NCBI GenBank assembly: GCA_023333565.1
Contig: JAJKFH010000102.1
Location: 7,643,001 to 7,707,000, forward strand
DNA: 64,000 nt
DNA from: Puffinus mauretanicus
Taxonomy: Eukaryota; Chordata; Aves; Procellariiformes; Procellariidae
Direction of reading: 5' to 3'
A program made the translations under genes and the position numbers. Below the pieces are notes generated by a model. It was not told where the DNA came from and did not search any database. It saw only the letters and a list, made by a program, of their open reading frames with translations. The first letter of the stretch is position 1. Each line of letters opens with the position of its first letter. Shown in pieces: positions 10,801 through 22,471 of the stretch.

Positions 10801-13800
10801 TTCCTGAGAAAATAACAATTACTTCTAATTGTCTTGCTGTAGTGGCGTAGTGTGGGAGGTGGGCTGAAAAGTCCTCTCTCTTCTAGGAGGAGCAGCTCCT
10901 CCTGACCTCTGTGATGTTCATTATCTTGCCATCAATAGTTTCTCCTTGCTCTGGGCTCCCGTGCCTGGGTCAGGGCAGGACTGGAGCAGTTTGGCGGAGA
11001 GGAGCGAGTGAAATGCAGGGAACCACAGCCACCTTCCACATTCCCCTATAGAGAACACGCTGTCCCAGACGTTGATGTTTTTTGGAGCCAGTTGCCATCA
11101 AGCTGTCATGTCTTGACAGCTCTGTAGGAGGAACAAAAGGCCCATCAGACCGAAGATGATTTGTGAAAAATGAAGAAGGAGCATTTGCCACCCCGCCATG
11201 TCTGACAGTGTAAAAACCAATGCCAGGTTACCTGTGGCTGTCACACAGAGAGTTATCCTTTGAAGTGTCAGCTGCTTCCTTATGCAAAGGTGCAAGAAAA
11301 TGTTTTATTAAGAGCTGAATTTGGCTTCTCGTTAACTCTCGGGGTTTTGCTGTCTCTTTAGGAAAACCGGTAGAACAACGCCCTTCTCGTCAGGATGCTG
11401 CTTTCTCAAAAGGGACAGTAAAATCACAGCATCTCTTGCAAATTCAAAATGCTTATTTAAAAAACCATTTTATTTTAATTTATGTTCTCAGTGTTTTCAT
11501 TGTTTTTGACATCTCCAGCATTACATCAGAGGCTGAATACTGTAATTTTTCCTGTTTTCCCAGTAAGAACTTGGTTGCTGATTAAAGTCTTTGGCGGGGA
11601 GTGGGCAAAAATTAATGCATTAACAACCTAACAATGAAATCAAAGTGAATTAGAGTAGCATTATCTAAAATAAATTGTATTTTGTTAGTACTGTGTAATG
11701 TTCTTTTAGCTGATGACAATGATTTATTTCTACTTAGATGAATGATGAAACTAATCAGTGAATTGCTGGATAGATGCTTTGTTAAATTAGTCCCATATTC
11801 AATTGGGAGTCTTTAATCTATTGCTTTGTGTGCTTATTTGTCATTGAATTCACAGGGGGATGTGCAGGTTCTTCCTTCATTTACATGAATATGAACTAGA
11901 ACATCTTCATTGATTACCAGTGGAGTTTCATTGTGTTAAGCCAGGGAAAATGAGACAATGGGGCCTTTCCGTCTTTGGTTTTGTTTGGTGATGCCTTTTA
12001 AAAACCACCTTATGAAATCCTTTTTAAAATTATTTGAAACTTACTTTTAAAGGGAATTCATCCTGCTTATTTCCAATATGCAAGGTGTTTTTAGTTAACA
12101 GTATTTGCAAATGCTGTGGTAATGATTGCTTAAAAATGGAGGTGAGTTGGTAATTTATTTTTACATTTTCTCTATTACAGTAGATTAACTGATGCTGTGC
12201 TATTTTTTCTAGTCCACCCACAAGATTCCGGCTGTTCATTAAAATTTTATGAATGAAGAAATAACAAATGTGTTGACAATGAAAATAACAGAGTTTCAGG
12301 AAGCTAATATTAATGGAAATGCTTTTGTTACAACTTTACAGTCCAAAGCCAGCATTTTTCAGGCCAGCTTACAATTCTAAGGAGAAAAACAACTGAGCTT
12401 TTTGTGAGCATTTAGCATAAATGATAGCTGGGTCCCCACAATGTGAGAACTTATATGCTGTTAACTATGAACTGACAATTTGCCTAGAAAAGAGTTACGC
12501 TGTGGGAGGTAAAGAAGGAGAGCATGAGAAGGATTTTATAAGTCCTGTGAAACATATTTTGCCGGTAATAGAAACCTAGAAGCAAACAAGGGTTCACTAT
12601 ATAGTATTATCTCCAAATAGCACCATCACCTTAAAAATATAACACTCTTGATTGAAAATTGCCTCTTACTGAAATTACAAGTAATGCCCAAGTCTGCTTT
12701 ACCAGAAAGTAAAACTGGTTTAATTCTGGAGCAAGTTGTAGCATTTTTCTAACCCTTCAACCCCAAAATAACATTCAAAAAACCTGAAGGCAGATCACCC
12801 ACACCATGAAGATAGCATAAGATCACTTGGCATGAGGAAACAAATCATTATTGGAGTCCATCTTTGATGTTTTTTACCCTTAGAGGGAAAAAATAACTCC
12901 AGGTCTTGATAATTAATTAAATATTAAATTCAACCTTAAATCCACAGTGCGTACCCTGACAAGCCAGCAGTAGGAACAGCTAGAGGATGCAGGGAAACAT
13001 CTTGAAAGCCCAGTAGTGATGTGGAAAGCTAGTAACAAGCTGAGTAATTCTACTGCCTGTTAGGGCTGGAACTATCTTTTGGTTAATTGTGTTGCAATTT
13101 TGCTTAAGCTGTTTGCACCTCCTATTTTGGGCAGCCCAAAGGAAGGAATGAGCTGAATGCTTATGGGAAGTCACAGAATGAAGCCCACAGCATTTTAGCT
13201 TTGAAGAGCCTCTAAGTGCCTTTATCTGTGCTATCTGTCCCATGAGCATCCTTTGGTTGTGGAGGGGAGGGACGCATGCCATTGCACTAACGTCCTGCAG
13301 GGGGTTGGATATGCTGCTGCTAACTAGATGACAGGATGGTGATTGCCCAACAATTTCAAAGCCCAGGAGCCTGTTCCTTTGAAAGAGGGAAAAGAGAAAT
13401 GCCTTTTGTAGAGAGAAAAAGGAGCCATATGTTTGATAGTCGCTTAGGGGCAACACTTGAGTTTAAGGCTTGTATGATTTGTGTATGACCAGGCAGTTTG
13501 TTTGGATAGAGAGGCTCAGGGCAAAGTTCCTGAAATGCCCCTGCGGTCTCAGCAATAATACAGATCTGCGTTTTAAATGTTTGAAGAAAAGTCATGTTCA
13601 AGATAACAAATGCAGGTTTCTCCCAGGTCATCCTAAGCAATTGCTCTTCATTAACCTCAAAGCAGCTGAAATCCCACCAAGCAGCGGGGACACTTAATCC
13701 TTAGGCCTTTACACCCCCCCCAGCCCCACCTCGTGATGGTACGGGAACTCGGGCTTTTGCATAATGTCTGTAGAAAGTTTGTAAGTATGGTCTTCTGGAA

Positions 13801-16169
13801 AGTGCATCTGTTGAACATTTTGAGCTAAACGGTGGCATGTAGACTCAGTCTGATGTCTGTGCCATGTCCTGAATTTTCAGTACTTTGCTGGGGGAGGCAA
13901 AAGCTTCCGTGGGCTCTTGTGGGCGTGGTGGCTTTTCACAGAGAACTGTGTTCAGTCTGGTTTTCCTCCCATGTCCATAGAGCGAGTGGACTTCCTCGCA
14001 GGTTAGGCAGAGGGACAACCACCATGGTGATTTTATCTGCCCCTTCTTCTTTCCTTTGGCTCCCTCAAATCACCCTGGCAGCCCTGATCTTGCTCTTGTG
14101 TTTCTTGGACTCTCTGAAGGACGAGAGTTTCAAAGCTTCACATGCTTTTGGAAACAAAAGTATGTAGCAAATAACAACTAATATTATCATCTTTGAGCAT
14201 AACAGGATATAAGCCTCCTTTGAAGAACAGCAAGTCTCTCAAGCAATATCAAAGGCTGTTTGCAACTCACAGAATTTTGAAGCATTTAGTAACTCCTAAA
14301 TGTTTATTTTGGGGGTCTAATGCCACTCAACATGTACTAAAGCCACATAATTTATGTGACAGAGTGTCCACAGCTCTTAAAAACAAGAGTTAATGGCTGC
14401 TGCCTTTGTCTGTGATTTGTCACAGCCTTGCCTTTGTATAACTAGCTCTCTTGGAAGGAGCTTTGGTATATCTTGAACAAGAGAAGTACTGTTACTTATA
14501 AAACATATCTCTTCTACATTTCCTCTGATTCCCCTCCCCCTCACTTTACTGAGCATGTGAGCTCTCATTTGGTCAGGGTCACCTCAGAGATGAGATGTCC
14601 TTTGAATTTCAAGATATGCTCCTAGTTCAATAACTGTGTAAATTAAAAAATGTTCTTGAGAAGGCAGATGCAGGACAAGAATGCAGCTGCATACTTAGTA
14701 TTGCTCTGCTGTGCTATCACTGGGTTCTTAACTGTGGCTGGGCCTCAGGAAACTAAAATTTGCTTTTCTGCTTTAGCATATCTTAATCCAGAGTTAGGAT
14801 AAGCAAAATGCTTTAATGTTTTTCATTAGAAAGCAAGTTGTGGCTTTATACTAACTGAATGGAATCTAGTTTTCTGAGAAAGGAAGATAAAGCAAATAAA
14901 TCTAAGGAAGAAAAGAAATAAGAAATTAGAAATAAGTCCTAACAAATACAGAGTTTGTGCTGTAACGCAAGGTCTGTTTTCTGGACCATGTACACCGTCG
15001 TAATGCCTGGTGAATACATGATGCAATGTTAGACGTTGCTCTGTACACATAAGTGAGGACGAGTGCTGCCACCGTTCCACCTTGTCCTCCCGGAGAGGAG
15101 ACTTGTTTTGCGATGCTGCATCCTGTCACCGTGGTATTTGCATTCTCGGAGGCCTGTGCAGTAACTTCTGTCTCTACTGCAAAGACAGGTTTTGACAGGT
15201 TTGATAAATAAAAAATCCCTGCACAATTTTTTGCATGAAGAGAATACTAACTGTTGTATTGTAGACAAATTCCATTCTGTAACTAAATTACGCTGCTTTA
15301 AATTCACGTGTCTTTTCACCACCTTTTTTTTTTTTATTATTAATATGCTGGGCTGCACTGATGCATTGTGCGCTGTTTAAATGACTGTCCTGACCTCACT
15401 AAAGGTGAATGACTTGGGGCTGACAGGAGGATGTCCCACTCATAGTTCTGAGATCCTCTGCAATGAAGACGACTATACAGATCTAATTTATTACTGTGTT
15501 TGATGCATAAGATAGAATGACAATTTGACCTTGCACTTTAATGCCCTGCTAAGCTGCTACAACAGCTGCTTAGTTAAAATGGTCCCTTTCTAATTTTAAT
15601 TTATGCTGTGTCTGGGCAGCTGAGTGTTTAAGGAGCTGCTGTCAAGCTCTAAATATCTCTGCCTAAGGCTTCGGAGTGACCTGTCCCAGCGACACAACCA
15701 TGGAGGGAGTCAGGGTGACTTCTGATTCCCAGTGCCCTTCTGTCATCACCTTGTTCCCTGTTCCTTGCTTCCTTTCTTCCCCAGAGCTGTCTTTTGTATA
15801 TCAGCTCAGGAAGGTCACTTTCATGGATTTTTTTTTTTTTCTTCTTTTTTTCCTGGCTGTCTTATTTCCCCCATGACCTTGCCGCTTGGCTAGAAGGCTC
15901 ATTCTGACCTGACTGCCTGGCTTGGTCAGTATCTGCATCAGGACTTCAGGCAGTTTTGGTTTTGCAGAGATGTTGTTATCTTCTGTATCACGTTTGTTGC
16001 ATCCTGGTTTGGGGAGTGGGGATAAGAACTGTCCTGTGTCTACTTACCAGCTAATTTCTGTACTTTTTTTTTTTCCCCTAGCTCCTAATTCTCCCTTTTC
16101 TTTCATCACTTTGGGCCCTGCCAGCTCCCCGGGTTCTCCTGGAGCGGCTGCTACAAAGATGCGTGTGTT
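4844..16169 (+). other. ST8SIA1: ST8SIA1 upstream intron, 3' part
   Basis: About 11.3 kb of intronic sequence between the CpG-rich block and the acceptor of the first visible exon. I searched by eye for the exon that should encode the protein segment just before the Ala-Thr-Pro-Phe-Gln start of the 16207 exon and did not find it. Stop codons are dense, and no transposon was recognised with confidence. Poly(T) and pyrimidine-rich stretches occur at about 15827-15855. An AT-rich block at about 11560-11780 has many TAAT/ATTA cores. A short phrase at about 4889-4907 resembles the CR1 3' end but is too short to call. Confidence 0.65.
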
Positions 16170-16206
16170 CTCCTCTGTAAAACCGGTCCTTGTTTTGTGT
16201 TGCTAG
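16170..16206 (+). promoter_or_regulatory. ST8SIA1: 3' splice acceptor of 110-nt exon
   Basis: A pyrimidine-rich stretch (ctcctctgtaaaa, then ccttgttttgtgttgctag) ends in AG at 16205-16206. The last three intronic bases, TAG, would be an in-frame stop immediately before the first exon codon. This fixes the exon edge: the reading frame cannot continue upstream of 16207. Confidence 0.9.
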
Positions 16207-16316
16207 GCTACTCCCTTCCAGCTGCCACTGAAGAAATGCTCCGTGGTGGGAAATGGTGGGATCCTGAAAAAGAGCGGCTGCGGCAAAAAAATAGATCAAG
16301 CAGATTTTGTCATGCG
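16207..16316 (+). CDS. ST8SIA1: ST8SIA1 internal coding exon (start of sialylmotif L)
   Basis: Part of GD3 synthase, the Golgi type II membrane enzyme that adds alpha-2,8-linked sialic acid to GM3 to make GD3, the entry to b-series gangliosides. The exon is 110 nt, phase 0 at its start, and ends two bases into a codon (CG). It encodes 36 residues beginning [10 protein letters not shown] and containing [16 protein letters not shown] and IDQADFVM. This is the first half of sialylmotif L. It includes the conserved Cys at codon 11 (16237-16239), which in the family forms a disulphide to sialylmotif S, and the GNGG donor-nucleotide motif (16249-16260). The match to ST8SIA1 is near-complete. ST8SIA5 and its relatives differ clearly at the residues after GNGGILK. 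Compared with the human protein as I remember it, only a few conservative changes are seen (for example Lys-Lys for Arg-Gln after the SGCG). In the five-exon human layout this would probably be exon 3; the numbering is inference. Confidence 0.96.
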
Positions 16317-16322
16317 GTAAGA
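16317..16322 (+). promoter_or_regulatory. ST8SIA1: 5' splice donor of 110-nt exon
   Basis: The sequence gtaaga follows the exon end ATGCG. It is a strong consensus donor (GTAAGA). The exon stops inside an Arg codon (CG|G) that is completed by the first base of the exon at 22373. Confidence 0.93.
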
Positions 16323-19300
16323 CAGAAACCTCAATGACACATTGTCTCCCCTTCCCCCTGCTAAGTCTTGGACTTTTCAAAGCTATTCAGTTGTGATTAA
16401 TCAATTATAATTTGCCTTGTTTCCCCCCACCCCCACCCCTTTGCAGGATGCTTTACACAAATGATTTGGGTAAAAGTGTGAGGAGAGGCAACAAAGAGAG
16501 TTTTGACTGGCTTCTGCAAATGTGTGTGTAGTGTGGGGGCAGTCTGCAGATGGATGGGTTAAGGTTGTGACAGATTGTGCAGTGTCACAGAGAGGTACTG
16601 AAGAGCTGCTTTTCTCTTTAATTATGCAATGTTAGGCAGGGTCTGATACTGCACTGTGCTCTGTCTTCTGCAACTCTAAATGCCATTGTATGCAACCCAT
16701 TGAACTCAAGATGAGTAGGTACTGATTTATGGGGCAAGGCTTAAGAAGTAAGTTGGAACAAGCTAAAATGTTCCGGTGTTTTTTTTTCCCTCAAGACTGA
16801 TTTCTGGCCAACTGTCTGAGGAAAGGCCAAACCTCTTTCCTTGATGCAGGTTTTTTGGGATTCCTCACATTTCCTTTCCCTCCAGCCTTCCTGAAGTTGT
16901 AAGAACCTGACAGGAGGGATGTTGAACCAGCTACTGCTTTCGTGATTGAATTTGGCACTTTCTAGGTCTGCATTCTTTAAGGAAGAAAGACAGAAATTAG
17001 TTCCTCCCTGTTAAACATGAACAAGAAAAACATTGTGGGGGAGAAACTAGAGGAATGCTCCCAAAGGAGTAAGAAATTGAGTTTCTGTAGGTTTTGAGAT
17101 GGATGCATAATGAACACCCACTTTAGCAAGTCTCCTTATTAGATCCCGATGGCTTATTATAAAGCCATACAAATTTGCTGCAAACCAAACAGTATTACTG
17201 TAATTTCTGGTTTGCATCTCAAAGACCAAAAATGCCTTCAATGTTAAAGCAAAGAAATACAACAAACTAAAGGCAAAAGGAAACGTCTACTTAGAGCATT
17301 CACGGAAGAGAAGACGTAAGGCACAGGGGGAGAGAGGCAGTGTGCTGATTGCCATTACTGCAAAACTCCTTAGGTGTTCCACAGACTAAATATAAGAAAC
17401 TGCAGGGTACATACCATGGTAGTATTATCTAGATGCAATGGGAAATGGAAATGCTGTAGGAGCAATCAGTTACAAAAACAATAGAAACTTTTTTTAAAAA
17501 AACAGCAGTTGTTGTAGCTTGATCAGAAAAATCCTTTTCTCTCCAGGGAGGGTAAAGCAACCATTATCTGTACAGAACTTATTTTGAATTGGAAATAAGT
17601 GAGAGGGAAAATCCTGCAAAAATCCCAGTAGCTGCCTGCAGGCTGTATTGTATTAGTGATGTGCAGCCATATTTATGGAAAATGTTTCAGTTCTTTTGGC
17701 TTAGAAGCTAATACACCACTGGGAGAAAATATTTTTATAGCAGGTGGAAGGCAGGATTTAGTTGATCTTTTCTAAATCTGACTTCTATAATCTGAGAGCT
17801 GAGAGAGAAAGAGCACAATAGTGACTTGCATAACATCTTTCATTTTTTTTAAAAGAAATTTGTGTAATATCTTTAAAGTATTTCCACAGTGTGAAATGTC
17901 ATGCCAGGTTTTGCCCTTGTTCTTTTCTTCCATTCACGTGGTTTTTCATTTCACTTAAGTGTATTTCCATAACCTCTGACTGCAGCCATCTTCTCTGGTA
18001 TATTGTAATCACTAAGGTTAATTAATGAGTTTAAACTCCTCTTGTTGCTGAGCATCTTCTACAAACACAGTTGTACCAACATAGAGATTAAAACAGCAGC
18101 AGTTTTCATCCCCTAAGGCATAGCACACTGCATCTGCAATGAAAAAGGTGCATCGTATATGGGCTACATGTTTAGGTAGTGTGGTTATAATAGGCTCTTC
18201 TTCTGATACCTGGCTGGTTTTCAAGTTTGTAATCCTTATTTCTAAGAAAAAATTTTGATTTGCCCTCTCGCTTCCTGCTAACGCTTATTTTAAGAGAGAA
18301 GTGTTGGATAGTAAACCCTAAGCAATGTTTTTGTCTGTATTTTGACAGAGGAGACACATTTTCTTGGCATTAGATTTTGAAGAAATATTTCTACATCTCA
18401 CAATTCTCCCTTTCCCCCAACCACGTTCCATGGCTCTGCTGTGGTTTGTACGTTTCCCAGAGAGAGGGTTTCCCCTTGTAAAACAACAGGGGATTGCGGA
18501 GAGTTCTCCAAGCTGTTTGCTGGTGAATTTATTCCAAAACTAGAAGCAACTTGTTGCTATTTCAAGTTGACTAGTGGCTGTCCTGGTTTGGGGAGGCCAA
18601 GCTGTTATCTTTTAATCATGCTGTGCCATGCCACCTAGCCATAGCAGCCTAGGTGGAGCTGGGGAGGTTAAATATGGTGGCACTTTGGGTTTTGTAGACA
18701 AGTCGAGAGAAACATGGCTTTCAGCTGCCTTATGCAGTTATTGTCTTGACATTGGCCAAGGTGCCGCAAGGGAATAAAAATGAATGTTTGCAATTACATA
18801 TTAAATTCATGTTAGTCCCTAGTGTTTAGTGTGTGTACATATATAACATTCTAAAATAACTAGATAGTCACGTAGCATCTACCAAGTGCACATGCATCAG
18901 CCAAGTTGCCTGGATTCTCTGCACCTGCGGGACATGGACTTCTGCCTGGGCCAAACCCAGAAGAGCCGTTTCTGCCCAGTGAGGGTTGAAGGATCTCTCT
19001 CATTTTACCCTTGTAGCTGTTTCTACCTATTGAGTTGGAGGTCTCAGATGTGAAAAAGGCACACAAGAACTACTGTGCCTGTTGATGATTTTTTTTCCCC
19101 ACCTAAAGGCTGGGTCTAAGTCAGTCTAAGTGGGTCTAAGCCTAAGAGTTCCGCTCTTCTGGTTAGACTCATGTCAAAAATGCTGGCCCAAAGCGCTGTC
19201 CTGGTACTTCCTTCTTTCCTGCACATTCACGTACTTACTCCTCAGTACCAGGACCAAGAATAAGATAATTAAAAAGGCATTTCTTAGGATGAATCTTTTG

Positions 19301-21293
19301 TTTCTTGGTGTGTTCCTCACTTGCACAACACTCGGCACTCTGCTGACCTGTTCAAGAAAATGATCTGAAAGACCAAGAAGTTTCTGTCAACCAACTGATT
19401 TCTTACTGAGCCTCCTCTGGATACTCGGGCCGTTTCTTAATATTTCATGCAGAACAAGCTGGGGATGAGATTTACTGATGAAAGGATGTGTTTAAATAAT
19501 GCATCTGGGACTGGCTTGTGAAAGTAATTTAATTATTGAGATGTTAAGATGATAAAAACTAGGGAGAGATCTTGGTCCTTCATACTGCTTTTAAATGAAC
19601 TTCAACCAAAAATGGCTTCTTAAAAGCTTACCCTATGAATTTCTGTTTATTCAAATCAGAAAGCATTAAACTGTAATCTGCCAGTGGTTGTTTATGCCAT
19701 CCCTCTGCTCTGAGGCAAATCACCTATATATCTTGCTTCACAAATATTTGTTTGACCTGCCATTGAAAACTGCTACTGAGAGGGTTTTTACAACCTCTCC
19801 AAATAGTATTAATCTGATTAATTTGTATCCTACCCAGTGCAGGTGCAGGAAGCAATCTATTGCAGTCTTTTTTATTTATTTATTTTTTTATTTTATTGTA
19901 AACCTTTCTCGATTTTTAAGGTTTTATCATTCTTTATGTCTGGGAATTAAACTTCCCCTATGCTTCTAGTCTTTTTTTGTTTTCTCCTCAATGATTGCAT
20001 TTTCTGAAACTTCTTATTTTCCTTCCTCTTTTCTGGCTTCTTTTTCAGTTGTCTAGCTTCTCTTCAATTGTGGTAGACCAAACTAGAAGCTGTTTCCTAT
20101 CTGAGATCTCAATACATTGTGCACATCTTAACAAATGTAGTCATGAAAAGGAGAAAATTTTATTTTTCTTGGCGAATGTGGTTGAATTCATCTATGTTCC
20201 ATATAGGTGGGACTTTGCTGTGCTTCTCCTTGGCATTTCCTGATTATGTGAATTTAGAATATGGTTTTGAGAGCTGGTATTTGTCTGCAAATAAATGAAA
20301 TTAGCACTACTGTGTTTTTTCTTAGGGAATGTGGGATGTTTTGCATTAACAAACATTGCAGGGAGTATACCGTGTGCACACTAGTGCCCTCTCCGGCACT
20401 GACCTTGCACAAAACCATAACATGTGGAGATGTGGCTGGGAATTTGTGCAGCCTCGTTTGCTGCACTCTGTCGCAAGCGCCTGGATCCCTTCTCTGAATG
20501 CTGCAGAGGTCAGTGAAAATGCTAACGGAGGCAGCGACTGCTGTGGAAGCAAGGGCTTTCCTTGTGACGAGGCTGATTTTCCCAGCGTGGTGGAAGAGTA
20601 TGGCAACCTGTAGTACAAGAGCCCAACAGTTTCTGCAGTAGCCCTGGAAACTGCCATAGAAACTGAACCATAGCTCACTTCACCAGCTCCCGCCTCTCAC
20701 TAGTGTAGGAAATGGGCCTCTGAATTATTAAGATAAAAAAATCGGATAAGCAACTCGTTGTTGTCAGACTCAAGGGTTTCATGACTGACACCGGCTGGCT
20801 GGAGGATGCCCGCAGAAGAAGTGGAGTGCTACAGCGGGTTTAATGGAGAAGCCGGTGAGAAAAATGACATAGATCTTCACAGGCCTAAGACCTGCAGCAA
20901 AGGAAGCCGTGTCTCCCTGGTACAAAGAGAAGTCATGAACATGAAACAACAACTCTGCGCTGCTGCCTGCCCTCTTCCAGTGCTGGGGCCTTGTCCTTCG
21001 TGGGGGTGGTTGTCTGCAGAGCTTGGAGCAACCAGGGGCTGCTTGACCCTCTTCTGTAGGGCCAGCATTTGCTCAGCACACGCTCTGGCTGGGAGCAGGA
21101 AGAGGCAGGAGCTGGCGCCCGAGCGTGCCCCTCGCCTTTCCTTTCCTCGTGCGCTCCGTCTCTGTGCTGCGCCTTTCCAGCGTGCTGCAGAGAAACAGTG
21201 AAACCAGCACGTGCAAATGGGGATGTCTTGGTTCAATGGTTAAACTTAAAAATTGGAGGGCAAATTTGGTTATGGTAGAGCCCAAAACTTTAC

Positions 21294-21354
21294 AAAAAAC
21301 AAACAAACAAACAAAAACCCCAACAAAACCCCCAAACCCAACAACACAAAAAAC
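21294..21354. repeat. A/C-rich low-complexity tract, (CAAA)n
   Basis: Four consecutive caaa units, followed by degenerate A/C-rich sequence alternating A runs with short C runs. This kind of simple sequence is common in bird introns. No associated element body was identified. Confidence 0.85.
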
Positions 21355-22269
21355 GGAAAGTCTTCTTCTGAAAAAATTCCAAATTCTACTTTTCTCTGAG
21401 AACCTTGGTTTCATTTTTGTCCTTTAAGCATTAAAAATACTCTTCATATGTTTGATTTAAAAAATTGGACAAATTTGAAATGAAAAATATTGTTTTGACA
21501 CCCATTTTTGGTGTAATTTCTATGTATTGAGTAGATTTCTCCTGATGGTAATTTCTGGAGCAGTGCATAGGCTTGGATACTGTTGGAATGTATTTTCATC
21601 TTTATCTACGGCACCTTCCTTCTTCTCCTAGGTCTTTACTATGGAGCATTTAGGACTGCTCGTTGTCTGAAAGTTTCTCTCTACTACTGTTTCTCTTTCT
21701 ACTACTGGCTCTCTGCTTTCCAAAGTAAATTTGCTCAGTCGCTTTCTCTTTGTGACGTTATCAACCCACCCACCAGAACAAGACTGTGCGCAGAACTGAG
21801 ATGCACATATTTTAATAGCCACTTAGAAGTTTTCTCTGTGTTTTCTTGGTAAATTCTGTACACTGAAGATACCCTGCAGTGTAATAATAAAAATGCTAGT
21901 CACCCATTGTTTGCAAGACATGTAATGCTTGTAATACCATAGAGTGGTAACAGTCTGGAGCCTGATACTGGTAAACAAGACAGAACAGAGTGAAAAACAG
22001 AACTTTAAAAGAGTTTGGAAAAAAAAGTCTTTGCTATAGATAGTAACGGCCTCTTCCACAGCCTTTCAACCTGTCGGAAATGCCAAGTCCGTGTCTTTGT
22101 TTTTGCTTAGTAGTTACATAAGATCATCTCTGCAAAAGGTTTTATTTCTACATTTCCCCACAATTTGGTACAAAAATGTCCTATTGTGCTTATAGGTGTG
22201 GTACAGTAGGGAACATTTGTAGCTTGGTTTAGTATTTATACAGCACTTCCACATTTTCTGACAGCTTGC

Positions 22270-22292
22270 TTTTTTTTTTTTAAAAAAAAAAA
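22270..22292. repeat. T12-A11 palindrome near exon acceptor
   Basis: Twelve T (22270-22281) run directly into eleven A (22282-22292), giving a perfect AT-only inverted repeat that ends 80 bases before the exon at 22373. In RNA it could fold as a weak U-A hairpin. Length slippage, and assembly or polymerase error, are both likely at such a site. Confidence 0.9.
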
Positions 22293-22349
22293 CCACCCGC
22301 AAACTTGCAGATTAAAAAAGACTGAGGTTGAAGCCTATCAGTTTAAAAT

Positions 22350-22372
22350 CTTGACTGTCTTTCTGTGCACAG
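22350..22372 (+). promoter_or_regulatory. ST8SIA1: 3' splice acceptor of 93-nt exon
   Basis: A pyrimidine tract (cttgactgtctttctgtg) followed by cacag, with AG at 22371-22372. The exon begins with the single G that completes the Arg codon split across the intron. Confidence 0.92.
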
Positions 22373-22465
22373 GTGCAACCTTCCTCCTCTATCCAGTGAA
22401 TACAGCAAGGACGTTGGATCGAAAACCCAGCTGGTGACTGCAAATCCCAGTATAATTCAGAAAAG
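22373..22465 (+). CDS. ST8SIA1: ST8SIA1 internal coding exon (end of sialylmotif L)
   Basis: The next GD3 synthase exon, 93 nt. Its first base completes the split Arg codon. Thirty full codons follow, beginning [15 protein letters not shown] and continuing through [13 protein letters not shown] to QK. The last two bases, AG, begin a codon to be completed in an exon beyond the window. It encodes the second half of sialylmotif L, including its second conserved Cys (22374-22376) and the Asn-Pro-Ser region near the motif end. Together with the exon at 16207 it gives an uninterrupted frame that matches ST8SIA1 far better than other ST8SIA members. The exon length is divisible by three and both flanking introns are in phase 2, so skipping it would keep the frame while deleting 31 residues of the donor-binding motif. 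In human numbering this is probably exon 4 (inference). Confidence 0.96.
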
Positions 22466-22471
22466 GTAGAG
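22466..22471 (+). promoter_or_regulatory. ST8SIA1: 5' splice donor of 93-nt exon
   Basis: The sequence gtagag follows AAAAG. It has the required GT and a G at +5, but is weaker than the gtaaga donor of the preceding exon because of the G at +4. It opens an intron that extends beyond position 64000. Confidence 0.88.

Larger units (their letters stand above)
16323..22349 (+). other. ST8SIA1: ST8SIA1 intron between the two visible exons
   Basis: The complete intron is 6,056 nt (16317-22372). It is mostly AT-leaning with several homopolymer T stretches. A moderately GC-rich segment at about 20350-21200 carries overlapping open frames up to 131 codons on both strands. They have no recognisable domain and no conserved start, so they are treated as chance. 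An A/C-rich low-complexity run at 21294-21354 and a T12-A11 palindrome at 22270-22292 are listed separately. No transposon or RNA gene was recognised. Confidence 0.8.

Noticed and set aside
12980..13640. Overlapping 158- and 94-codon minus-strand ORFs
   Set aside because: No recognisable protein features. The frames overlap each other out of phase, typical of chance.
20346..21236. Overlapping 85-131-codon ORFs on both strands in a GC-richer intron segment
   Set aside because: They overlap on both strands, have no domain, and lie inside an intron defined by two solid exons.
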